Assembly (NCBI RefSeq): GCF_027172205.1
Contig: NC_070607.1
Location: 68,820,831 to 68,884,830 of the forward strand
Reading direction: 5' to 3'
Source of the DNA: Podarcis raffonei
Lineage: Eukaryota > Chordata > Lepidosauria > Squamata > Lacertidae
Length of the DNA: 64,000 nt
The notes below the pieces were generated by a model. That model saw only the letters and a list, made by a program, of their open reading frames with translations. It searched no databases and had not been told where the DNA came from. This document shows positions 12,557 through 23,700 of this stretch, piece by piece. Numbering within the stretch: position 1 is the stretch's first letter; each line of letters opens with the position of its first letter. The position numbers and the translations under genes are program-made.

Positions 12557-13084
12557 TCTGAAGATACCTTGTTGCATACCTTATTACCACAGTTATTCAA
12601 CTGGTGCTCCAGGATCTAAAGCAGACTGCAACAGCAGAACTACTGCCAAACAAATGTGGTCTGTGGAAGTGGTCTGAACACAAGTTGGGGGTGTAAAAGA
12701 GTAGGCTTATGTATGCTCCAATGTGTGCAGGCACCAGGAATGTAACCCTGCACAAATAGGACGAAGCCTGTATGATGAAAATTAAGTATAAATGCCCAAA
12801 CACATGTCTGCACTTTAGACTGGTCCTTGGTCTGAAAAAAAGTAGAAGCCTCCTAATCTGACCTACATAAGTATTTCACTTGCACTATGTGCACCAAAAT
12901 TCTGATCTTACACAAAAACAGGGACATGCTTTCAATCATCACAAGCAAGCAATAGTATTGTTTACAGCCAAATCTTTCTCTGCAACCATAAGGAGTTTTG
13001 AGATAAACCAGTCCAGATATATACATTCTATTAATCAAAACTATTAAGTTTGTCTTAGGAACCTGCTGAAATATTGAGACACCA

Positions 13085-13390
13085 AAGTCTTGTTCCATAC
13101 TTCATCACCAGAAATGTCACTGGTAGACCATAGGAACAGGGCCTTTTCTGACAATGTGCAAATATTTTGGAACGTCATTTTGAGAGATGTCTACTTGGCT
13201 CCATCTTTATTTGTTTTCATGTCGGTAGTTCACAAAGCTTTTGTCTTTTATACTTACCAAAAAGCTATGCTGTGCTGTTTATTTTATACCAAACTGTAGT
13301 TACTGATGTTTTAGATTTAATAGCTGCTTTGATTATATTTTAGATAGAGAGAAGGATAAAAATATTTGAAACTAAATTATTAATCTTTGG
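13085..13390 (+). mobile_element. L2-type LINE 3' fragment
   Basis: The segment GACCATAGGAACAGGGCCTT, followed by a CTGACAATGTGC...TGGAACGTCAT stretch and CCATCTTTATTTGTTTTCAT, is the diverged counterpart of the L2/CR1-group 3' coding end and UTR. It lies in the RBM12 5' intron and is not coding. Confidence 0.55.
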
Positions 13391-16300
13391 GCCATTATCT
13401 CAAAGAATGCATTTCTTCCATAATGTCATAAAGCTACCTAACATGGCCTTCCATTTTAAATAATTCATTCATCTGGAGATACTTATTAAAAAATACAAGA
13501 CACAAATGTTTGCACAGCCATTTAACAACAGTTCATAAATGTTACATAGAAGACTGAGCAGCAAAATAGTACAGTTCTCCAGAAAACAACAGGCTGTAGA
13601 TATAACCATCATGGTATATGTAAAGAATGTATTTTGGGAGGCACGGATATATAAAAATCTGACTTTGCAAATATATAGCTAACACTGATATGCATCACAA
13701 AATGTATTAATTATTTCAGACTAAACACCAAAGAGCTACAATTATATTAAAAATGTATTCAAACACCAAATGCAAATTAAACACTTAGCTGCCAAGCTTC
13801 AGCTAGGAGAGCAGAACTCACCTGGGTTTTGTTTGTTTTTAAACCTACATGACTAGACAATTTGGGTAACTACACAAAACTTGCTATACAGAAGAGTTAA
13901 TGGTGTTTTAAAAACCACATAACCCTAAAAAGACCTCAGTCTTAAAGAATTCTACCCACAGAAAGTTTTACCAAAAAAATCACAACTTGAGGCCAACAAA
14001 GGGGGGGGGGAACCTCCATATATTTTTGGTGATTTAAACTTTTTAAAGTAACTCATGTACTGGCTCTATCTTCCTGAGTACTTTGAATTATCCAAGCGTG
14101 TTCAGTAAGCATAAATACATCTTCAGTATCTTACCTGCCAAGAGAGGTGTGTTTTTTTTCCTTAACAAGTAGTAGAAGCCAAGGCAATCCTGTGGGCAAC
14201 CAATTAAAACCAACTTTTAGACTGAAATAAAGAATAAATGGAGGCAAAAATCAATGCAAGCAACACATAACTAAAAGTTAGCAGTCCACAATGTGCTGTG
14301 TATTATGACAGTCTGGGACAATGTCCATCATAAGGCACTCCAATACATGGGAACCACAAGTTTGAGAGTGCATGAAATATACATGCCTTGGTCTTTTCCA
14401 CAGCTTCACACATTTTGATAGCAACAATTACTTTTATTTTAAAACAAAAAATATTCAACATGAGAACGAATACAAACAAAAAGCCAGAACACATTCATTA
14501 CAGAAATTAACTTTGCACTCTCTTCAGATAGCTGATTTGTCTCATTTCATAAAGAGGGCTAGTTTATTTTTCCTGATCAAGAAAACTAGAATAGTTTTCT
14601 AATGCTACAACTTCTCACCCAATTAAGAAGTACTTTAAATAAACCAAAACATCCTTTCAAAGTCATTTCACATTTGCTGAAGCCAAATCAGACTGCAAAT
14701 ACCTTACAATACACTTCCTCCTATTTCTTTAACTTTGCTTATTTTAGAGCTGCAGAATCAAAATACAATCCAACATAAATTGCAAACAGGACAATCTTCT
14801 TCTCAAAGTACAGGACCAAACAGTATTTCACAATCATTGTGTCCAACGTTCAGCAAGTTTATATACACTAGTACTTAAACACACACAACCCTAATGTAAT
14901 CTGGAAATCCTGATCTGCAGATCCTGAAAATATTTTCCATTGAAAGAAAAGAAACAAAAACGAATACTGAATTCCACACATCTCATGAATGGCTTGACAG
15001 GCAGTTCTATGAACAGGTGATATCTGTAATTATGCCTTATTTAAAGAAAACCGTATATTTGCTGACCACAGGAAATAACAATTAATCGAAACAAAGACTT
15101 TCAAGGAACAAATCAACATCAGCACCACAAAACTTAAAACAGTGTGAATTCCCGCATAAAATCTGAAGTAAAACACCTGTCTGAACAGCAAAACCCAAGA
15201 ACTCATTCACTAACTGACCTTATAAACTATTTACAATTCAAGATTAGGACATATGTTAATTCATGTGAGAATTATTCAGCACAAGCCAAACTTCAGCATC
15301 TGAAATCTTTCAATTATCCTGGTGACAATTTTTTGTACAATTCGAGAGATCGCCTTTTTTAATTTCTAAATAGCTTAATAATGTTCCACATGGTCATTTC
15401 ACTGCAAAATATAAATGCTAACAGATATTTTTCTCCAACCAGTTCCCAGTGCACATTTCTATTCAACAAAAGGGTCTGCCGTCATGCTCAGTTTTTCCAA
15501 TAACTATTTTCTGTGGTTTATGCCGCATGCATAATTCCAAGCAAGAATGTTCAGAAATCAAAAACCTTTTCAACAAAAGCATACTACCAGATATGCTGAG
15601 ATATTCTGTCATATTAATTTATCCCTGGTCTTAATGACTCCTTCGTGCCCAATGAATACTCTTTGTATGTTGTCCTTGAGTTCCGAAATATACACCAAAA
15701 TCCTATAGAACCTATGATAAGCTTCTTTTTTACTCATGAGGTAAGCAGAACATTCCTAAGTACAAAGTAACTTTCCAACACCAAGCATTTTCTTGGAGCT
15801 TTGTTTCAAACAAACAGTATTAAAATGTATGATTACTATGCTTATCAGTAGCTGGGGAAGGGGAAGGGAAAGTGTGCTGGAATAAAGGGATTCACAACTG
15901 AAGACTCAAAGTCAACACAAAACTAAAGCCAGTATTTCCTAATAATCAAAATACATAAGAACAAATACTTTTTTAAAAATGAAAAGCCTTTTTATAGCAT
16001 CTTAACAGTTTGTACCTATATGTAAGTTTAGCTGTTCTATTGTCAATTGGCAAATTTAATTCCTATCACCTTCCTTTATCTTTGGCTAATAATCATCAAT
16101 TACTTTACCTACTTACAGCAGCCCTATTGTTTAAAAAGCAAATATCCTTACATTTATGTCCCTCAGAGGAAATAAAGAAACTAGGAAAATACAGCAAACA
16201 ATGAAGCACTCTTTCATGAAGTCAAATTTCGGAACGATAAATTAATTTTGTATACAAATGATGTCCTTATCGCTCTATAACAAATGAATTTGTTATATAA

Positions 16301-16799
16301 CCTGATGAGCACGCCCATTTCAGTGAAGATATGAAACATATCCACCCCAGGAGTCCTAAAGAACAACCATAAACTCTGAAGTCATCCTCCAGAACCAAAT
16401 GTTTCTTAAAACCTTTTTAGCCAACTTAAAACAGCGACACCGGGTTTCACATGTAAGGTATCATTTCATGCCGCGAATTTAAATTTTTGTTAACCACGAA
16501 GGGCCCAGAAATTTCACAGAGCGCAGTTAACCAAAATAACAACCAGTGGTGTGTGTACCTGGAGACCACCCCACCAAAACAAAACCGTGAAAACAGGACG
16601 CTAGATCTCAATCGAAAGCTTTCGAAAATTCATCACGGCGTTGTTCACACTGAGTCCAGTACCACTTCGAATCTGCACAAGGACGAGTCTTTATTTGACT
16701 TGGACGCGAGATTCGGGCGTACTGCGACAGCTTTTGGTCGATGCGAAAAAAAATAAGGGGAAAAAAATCCCCGCAGCTCAGGCCATTTTGTTTTACACT

Positions 16800-17650
16800 A
16801 CCGAGTTCGCTTCCATTCGCCCCCGTCATCCCCTACAATGGGAGCGCCTGCACCGCCCTAAGACCCGGCCCCGGGGATGCTCCCAGGGAAGCCCGGCTTA
16901 GTCAGGCCACTTATGAAGGGAGCCGCCGATACTCACCTACACCCAAAAGAAACGGGGGTCACAAACCCACGGGGCGCATAGGCGGCTCTTCCACTACCCC
17001 GAACCAGCACCGTCGCTCAGGCTCAGCCAAGCAACCTTGCGCACCAGGCCCAAAATGCCTTAGCGAGGCTAAATGCCTGTCCAACCTACAGACCCCACGC
17101 GAGAGTTACAGGCCAAGGCCTTGAGGAGCCAACGAGGCTCCGGAGCGCGGCCCTTACCCTCCGCTCCCTTCAGGCCTCGTTCCCGCCCTCCCGCCCTTTG
17201 TGCAAGCTGAGGTGGGAGGGGAACACGCTCCCCCTCGCAGCCGAGCCGGACGAGCCCGGCTTTCCCCACCTATTATTATTCCCCGGCGAGCCGGAGGCGC
17301 CGCCAGGGAAGTGCTAAGTTCTTACCGAGGGGCCTGTACGGGAAAAAAGTGGGTTAGAAAGGAAACTAACTCGCCACTCAGGCCCCGCTCCCCGCGCTGA
17401 GCCCCAGCGCCAGCGACCGAGCAGCGCCACAAAATGGCCGCCCGCCTGCACCGCCTCCGGGCCGTCTGCGGCAAGGAGAGGAGGGTGTGGCCTGAGGTAG
17501 GCGGCGCCGCGAGAGCGTGTGTGGCGAAGGCAAGCGGAGCGAGCGAGGGGAATCTTCCCTGGTGAGGGAAAAGCGCGGGCGCATCTTCGAGGTGGCCTCC
17601 TGTGGTACCTTCGCAGTCTTCGCACGTTTGGTGCGGCGAAAGCTTTCAGG
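16800..17650. promoter_or_regulatory. RBM12: CpG island and RBM12 promoter / first exons
   Basis: The sequence is GC- and CpG-rich against AT-rich surroundings. On the minus strand it holds several good 5' splice donors: CCTCG|GTAAG with the exon ending at 17326, TAG|GTGAGT near 16934, and GAGG|GTAAGG near 17154. A further CAG|GTACAC near 16552 lies just outside. These suit a promoter with alternative non-coding first exons spliced to the coding exon at 10117. In human, RBM12 and CPNE1 share such a promoter. The exact start site cannot be read from sequence. Confidence 0.7.
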
Positions 17651-17827
17651 TGGTCAAAGCCACTCCGCCAAAGACACTGAAACGTTATCAGCAGTAGCTG
17701 AAAGGGGGTGAGGAAAGTTTTGTAAACATTAGGACCGACCTGCCATGAAATACAATAGGTGCCAGTACTTCTGTCACATTTCCATGTGATCAAACCCAAA
17801 TATATACAACATAAAAACAGAGAAAAA

Positions 17828-17885
17828 GCAGTCCTATGCATGCTTACTCGGCAGTAAGTTCCGCTGAGCTTCACAGGGGTTACTC
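17828..17885. repeat. Short palindromic interspersed repeat
   Basis: The copy reads CCTATGCATGCTTACTCGGC, AGTAAGTTCCGCTGAGCTTC, ACAGGGGTTACTCAC. It belongs to the same family as the copies at 4620 and in the NFS1 introns. Confidence 0.55.
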
Positions 17886-18351
17886 ACTATGGTGTTCAGA
17901 ATAGCAGCCCCATTCACTTATAGCTGCAAGGAGCGTGCTAATGTCAGTCATTTCTCTTCCTGCTTCTGTTTATCTTCTTCTGCTCATGGTAGAAGTTAGC
18001 CTCGCAAGAGCAGCTGGGTCATACGTTTCTGCTAACCCGACATTTCTGTTTACCAAGATAGTCCTTTCCCCCGTGTTATCGCCTGTAAATCACTTTATCT
18101 GTGTTGCCATAAGGGGAGAGTTGAGTTGCCTTTTCTTTTCCTAAGAAGAACGGTGGTGGATTATGGAACAATTCTTTTCTATTCATGTTTAACTAAAATA
18201 TAGTTATAAACTATATTTAACTGATGAGTGCAACATTTCCAGGTTGCCTGGGTGGGTCGCTTGCTGTTTTTCAATGTACCTTTGTTCGAAGTTCATATTA
18301 GTAGTAGCAATGGGCAGCAGTGTTTTCCACTAGGTACCTCTTGATAGGACT

Positions 18352-19146
18352 GTTGTTGTTTAGTTGATTAGTCGTGTCCGACTCTTCATGACCCCATGGA
18401 CCAGAGCACGCCAGGCACTCCTGTCTTCCACTGCCTCCCGGAGTTTTGTCAAATTCATGTTTGTAGCTTCTATAACACTGTCCAACCATCTTGTCCTCTG
18501 TCGTCCCCTTCTCCTTGTGCCCTCCATCTTACCCAACATCAGAGTTTTTTCCAGAGTCTTCTCTTCTCATGAGGTGGCCAAAGTATTGGAGCCTCAGCTT
18601 CACAATCTGTCCTTCCAGTGAGCACTCAGGGCTGATTTGCTTCAGAATGGATAGGTTTGATCTTTTTGCAGTCCATGGGACTCTCAAGAGTCTCCTCCAG
18701 CACAATTCAAAAGCATCAATTCTCTGGCGATCAGCCTTTGTGGTCCAGCTCTCACTTCCATACATCACTACTGGGAAAACCATAGCTTTCACTATATAGA
18801 TCTTTGTCGGCAAGGTAATGCCTCTGCTTTTTAAGATGCTGTCTAGGATTGTCATTGCTTTTCTCCCAAGAAGCAGGGGTCTTTTAATTTCGTGGCTGCT
18901 GTCACCATCTGCATTGATCATGGAGCCCAAGAAGGTAAAATCTGTCACTGCTTCAATTTCTTCCCCTTCTGTTTGCCAGGACCAATGGTCATGATTTTAG
19001 TTTTTTTGATGTTGAGCTTCAGACCATATTTTTCCCTCTCCTCTTTCACCCTCATTACAAGGTTCTTTAATTCCTCCTCACTTTCTGCCATCAAAGTTGT
19101 GTCATCTGCATATCTGAGGTTGTCAATATTTCTTCCGGCAATCTTA
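18352..19146 (-). mobile_element. BovB (RTE) LINE, 5'-truncated
   Basis: The minus strand encodes RTE/BovB reverse transcriptase. The right part contains the catalytic YADD box (NLRYADDTTLMAESEEE, within 18945-19160). The left part is the post-RT region (MYGSESWTTK, LRVPWTAKRSN, HLMRREDS, within 18529-18948). The two parts are in different frames, so at least one frameshift separates them, and the 5' half is missing. The 3' end (left side, GTCGGACACGACTAATCAAC, then an AAC-rich tail) is present. Direct repeats ATAGGACT at 18344-18351 and 19147-19154 flank it as a target-site duplication. BovB is the LINE known for horizontal transfer between squamates and ruminants, and it supports a squamate origin for the window. 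Confidence 0.93.
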
Positions 19147-19409
19147 ATAGGACTACACAACTTTTTAAAAAAATGCAGATCTGCTAGATTTCATTCATAT
19201 TTTTACAACTTCCAGACTACAGTATACGAGTGCATTGTATATATTATGTTGTAAGTATGTTGGACCTCAATGATCCACCTTTCTCTTCTGTCCAATTATC
19301 TAAAACTGTTGAAGAGCACCCTCAAATCTCAAAGTCAGCAATATTTTTATTTATTGATGGTTAATTTCTGAAATCATGGAACTAGATAGATGCCTGTTCA
19401 TGAATGTCC

Positions 19410-19640
19410 TGGAATTAGGGGTGAGCAGTGAGGAGGCCATGTTTGCTGATAATACATTACCACATTATTCAAAGTGGCAAGAACAAATTGAGAGGATCTT
19501 CAAAAAGGATCTCTCCAAACTCTGCACAATAGCAAATATATTGCAATATACGCAAGTGCAAAGTGATGCACATTCAGACAAAAATTCCTACCATCTCATA
19601 TATGCTTATGAGAACTACTTGCTCAGTAAATCAGTGTATA
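19410..19640 (+). mobile_element. CR1-type LINE reverse transcriptase remnant
   Basis: The translated plus strand shows GVSSEEAMFADN, aligning with the usual VSSEVAKFADD active-site region, then FKKDLSKL, matching LQKDLSKLGEW. In DNA the string AAAGTGATGCACATT, followed by a GACAAAAATTCC segment, matches the CR1 KVMHIGAKNP motif. The second catalytic Asp is Asn and the frame is decayed. It is an old fragment that explains most of the long open frame here. Confidence 0.65.
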
Positions 19641-20319
19641 TATTTTCCATCCCAATGAACAAGAATTCACAACTCAAACAAGTAAAAGCTGCTTTTATCT
19701 CTTTATTAATAGATGAGTGCCACATTACTAAGTTAAATATAGAAAAGCATTTTGTGCCAATTTTAACTCAGTATTTTGTTTTTAACACATTATCTTTTCT
19801 CAGTCTGCCTGTAATATGTCCTTTCTCTTTCACTGTACTTATATTGCACAGAATTCCTCTAAAACAACAAAAATAAATGTCTGAAAAAGTCTATGTGTAC
19901 AGTGTAAGAAACAGTGTACAGTGTAAGAAGTGTTCCAAAGCTTTTTTTTTTTAATTACCGGGGGGGGGGGAATTAATGGCTTGCCCACAAAATTAAATTT
20001 AATTTTGTGATATGGTAATAAAACTGTCATCATTGCAGTATCAATGCTTCTTCCGTTTTAAACCATGCTTTTGAAAACTTCTGTAACGATTTTGCAAATT
20101 AAGAACTCTCCTACATGAAGCAGTTTTGCCAGAACAGGTTTGCAATAAACATTATCTCAAGGAAGCTGATACAATTTCAATGGGAGTATATGCGTTGTGT
20201 GTATAGGACTCGTAGTTAAGGCAAGTGATACTTCATTGATTGAGTGCTAACAGTCCATTGCCTAGGGTCAGCAGCCATTTCCTTCAAAATGGTGTGCACA
20301 CAAAGCTGCATAAGACAAG

Positions 20320-20727
20320 TGTGATGGGATGATGAGCTGCTTGTGCGTAAAATCCTAATCCCTCAGAGTTTGGCTAAGTCCCCAAACCTCTGTCTGTGAT
20401 GGAGCTCCTTAAACATGACTCCATCAATCGCTCGTTGAATCGGACAGTGGGCGTTTACGGAACTTCTTCCAGCATAAAAGCTCCTTAACGGAAACGCGTC
20501 TTCTGGACTCTCGGCGTGACAGTTTCCGCCGAGGAGTGGGTGTCCCTACAGGAGGTCCTGAAATCTCCCCGCTGCTCCCGCTTGAAGTGTCTCTGAGCCC
20601 TCCCTCCGACTCACTTTCCCTTGGAACTCCACTTCTCCCCCTGCTGGTCCCCTCCTCCGCTGAATGGTCTCTCTCACCCTCCATGAGCCCTTTCACCTCC
20701 TTAGTCTCAGATGGCAGTTCCCTGACA
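20320..20727 (-). repeat. 3' LTR of chromovirus
   Basis: 408 bp, matching 25401-25808 base for base as far as I can read. On the element's own strand it starts TGTCAG and ends CATCACA. The end of the pol frame lies inside it. Confidence 0.95.
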
Positions 20728-23700
20728 TCCACCTCCCCTCCAGGGCCCCCTTCACCCCCTTCCCTCCCCTCCTCTGCGGGAGGCGAGGGAGCAAAACCCC
20801 TGAAGGAACCTCCCTCATCTTCCGAAGTTTCGAACACTTCCCTCCACCTTTTGCTGTCTCCGGTTTCCAAGTACTCCTCCTCATCGGAGTCTGTTCCTCC
20901 TTCCAACTCCGATTCCCTGAATCCCTCCAGTTCCTCCTCATCGTCGGTGGTGCCAAAGTACTCCCTCCGAAACCTCGCTACTGGCTGAGGTTTCCTGGGG
21001 AACCTTTGGTGAAACGTTTCGATCAAGATCTCGTCACGGACCTCCTCTGCCTTCACCCAGGTGTTTTCCGACTCCGGTTCCCCTTCCCACGCGACCAAAT
21101 ACTCCACCTGATTACCCTTCCACCTGGAGTCGATGATTTCCGCCACATGGTTGCGGCTTTCCCTTTCTTCTATGGCTGGCCCCCGTGTGGATACCCCTTC
21201 ACCTTCCCCCCTGTATGGTGACAGTAATGACCTGTGGAATACTGGGTGCAGTTTCATGTGGTTCGGTAACCGGAGTCTGAACGCCACTGGGTTGACCTGT
21301 TGGATGACCTCAAATGGTCCCAATCTTTTGGGTCTCAATTTCTTGCAACCCCCCTTGAACGGCAACCCTTGGGTTGATAGCCAGACCCGACTCCCCACCC
21401 TAATTGTTTCACCTTCCCTTCTGCTCTTGTCTGCCTGCCTCTTATATTCTTCCTTGGCCCTTTCTAAGTTGAGTTGGAGTTGACGATGGATCGCTTCCAT
21501 TTCTTCTACAAAAAGTTCCGCGGCCGGAACACTCCATCTTTCCCCTCCTTCCCCTGGAAACGCCCTGGGGTGGCACCCATAATTAGCCAAAAAGGGGCTC
21601 ATCCCGGTGGACACATTCTCAGCATTATTGTAAGCAAATTCCGCTAGTGCCAACTTTTCGACCCAATCGTTCTCTCTGTCATTGACATAACACCTCAGGT
21701 ATTGTTGGAGAATACCGTTTGCTCTCTCCGCCTGCCCATTAGTCTCAGGGTGCCTGGCAGTCGAAAAGTTGACCTCTACGTGCAATAAGCTCATAAGTTT
21801 CCTCCAGAATCTGGACGTGAACTGTTTCCCTCTGTCGGAAACCACCCTCAAGGGGGCGCCATGCAGTCTGAAAATATGTTCTACAAACAATTTCGCTGTT
21901 TCTTCCGCCGTGACTGCATGTGAGCAAGCTACAAAGTGACCCATCTTAGTTAACAGGTCTACTACGACTAGTATGGCGGTTTTCCCCTGGGATTTGGGCA
22001 GATCAGTCATAAAATCTATCGACACCGCCTCCCACGGTCGTTCTGGTGTGGGTAACGGTTCTAATAACCCCGCTGGTGCCCGCCTTTCTCCTTTGGCTCT
22101 CTGGCATTGGTCACACCTTCTCACATACTCCCGTACATCCTCCCTCACCTTGGGCCACCAAAACTCCCTGGTCACCAACCACATGGTCTTGTGTTGCCCA
22201 AAATGCCCCGCTGTGGGATTGTCGTGCAGCTGTTTGAGTACTCTCCCCCTCAATTCCCCTTCGGGTATATATAGTGCCCCTCTGTAATACAATGCCCCGT
22301 TTCTTTCTTCAAAACCCCCGGGGTCTTCTCCCTCTCTCCTTAGACCTCTGAGCTTGTCCTGGGCGTACTCATCATTTACCGTTCCCTCTACCAGTTCTCT
22401 TTGCCCCACCCAGGCCGCACCACACACCCAGTGGTCCTCTGGGATAATATGTCTCTCTTCCGGCGCTCCCTCCCCCTCCAAATATTCAGGTTTGCGAGAG
22501 AGAGCGTCCGCTCTGATGTTTTCTGGACCTGGCACATAGCAAATTTCAAAATGGAATTTGGAGAACTCCTGGGCCCATCTCACTTGTCGTTGGTTGAGCA
22601 CCCGTGCCGTTCTCCAATACTCCAAATTCTTGTGGTCCGTACACACTTGCACCTTATGTTGTGCGCCAATTAGTAAGTGTCTCCATCTCCGGAACGCTTC
22701 GTGAATGGCGAGTAGTTCTCGGTCATATACCGTGTAGTTCCTCTCGGATTTGTTCAGCTTACGCGAAAAGAAGGCACACGGTCTCCATTCCGACTTATTG
22801 CTCCCTGGCTGAAGCAGCACCGCCCCCACCGCCCGGTCTGAGGCATCAGTTTCCACTCTCATGGGTTTTTGTAAATCCACATGCAGGAGCTGTTCTTCCG
22901 AAGCGAATGCCCTTTTCAATTCCTCAAAAGCATGCTCCGCCTCCGCCGTCCAAACGAATTTCTTCTTGCTGCTTAGACAGTCCGTGATGGGAGCCGTTAA
23001 GTGGGCAAAGTTCTTGATGAATTTACGGTAAAAGTTCCCAAACCCTAAGAACCTTTGCACATCTTTTTTCGTTTTCGGTGTCTTCCATTCCAGCACCGCC
23101 TGGACCTTGCCTGGATCCATGGCTAATCCCTTGTCTGATAAGCGGTACCCCAGGAATTCCACCTCCTTGGTGTGGAACTGACACTTCTCCAATTTCACCC
23201 ACAACTGGTTTGCTTGCAGCTGGCTCAGCACTTCCCTGACATCCTTTACATGCTGCTCCTCATTCTCTGAATATATCAGCACGTCATCGAGGAAGGCCAC
23301 GCAATTCTTGTAGAGCAAAGGTCCCAGTACGTGGTTCATGAGCGATTGAAAACAGGCGGAGCCTGATTGTAATCCGAATGGCATAACGAGATATTCAAAC
23401 GCCCCCAAAGGGGTGAACATGGTGGTTTTCCATTCATCCCCCTTCTTTATTCGTATCAGGTTGTATGCTCCTCTCAGGTCCAGTTTCGTGAATATCTTTC
23501 CCTTCCTCACCCTGGTCAAAATGTCATCAATCCTGGGCATGGGGAAAGTCACTGGTTCTGACACGGCATTTAGGGCCCGGTAGTCCACGACCAATCTCGG
23601 TTTATCCGTGTGTTTTTTGTCCACAAAAAACACTGGGCTCCCCCCCACCGCTCTGGACTCTCTGATGAAGCCCCTCTTCAGGTTTTTATCAATAAACTCC

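Larger units (their letters stand above)
10118..17325 (-). other. RBM12: RBM12 5' UTR intron region
   Basis: This AT-rich sequence lies between the coding-exon acceptor (exon starts at 10117) and the best first-exon donor (intron begins at 17325). Alternative internal 5' UTR exons are possible. The region contains an L2-type tail near 11925-12030, a TA-flanked MITE at 12311-12556 and an L2-type 3' fragment at 13085-13390. I see no coding exon; open frames of 60-80 codons in it show no family resemblance. Confidence 0.6.
17660..20319. other. Intergenic region with LINE remnants
   Basis: This region lies between the RBM12 promoter and the chromovirus. It contains a short palindromic repeat (17828-17885), the BovB fragment (18352-19146) and a decayed CR1-type fragment (19410-19640). 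The 166-codon open frame at 19376-19876 overlaps the CR1-type remnant and is not a host gene. Nothing else is recognised. Confidence 0.6.

Noticed and set aside
17314-17874. 186-codon minus-strand open frame over the RBM12 CpG island
   Set aside because: It spans the probable promoter and first exon, crosses a strong donor, and resembles no protein; a GC-driven open frame.
19376-19876. 166-codon open frame on the plus strand
   Set aside because: It overlaps a decayed CR1-type reverse transcriptase fragment and has no other family resemblance; not a host gene.
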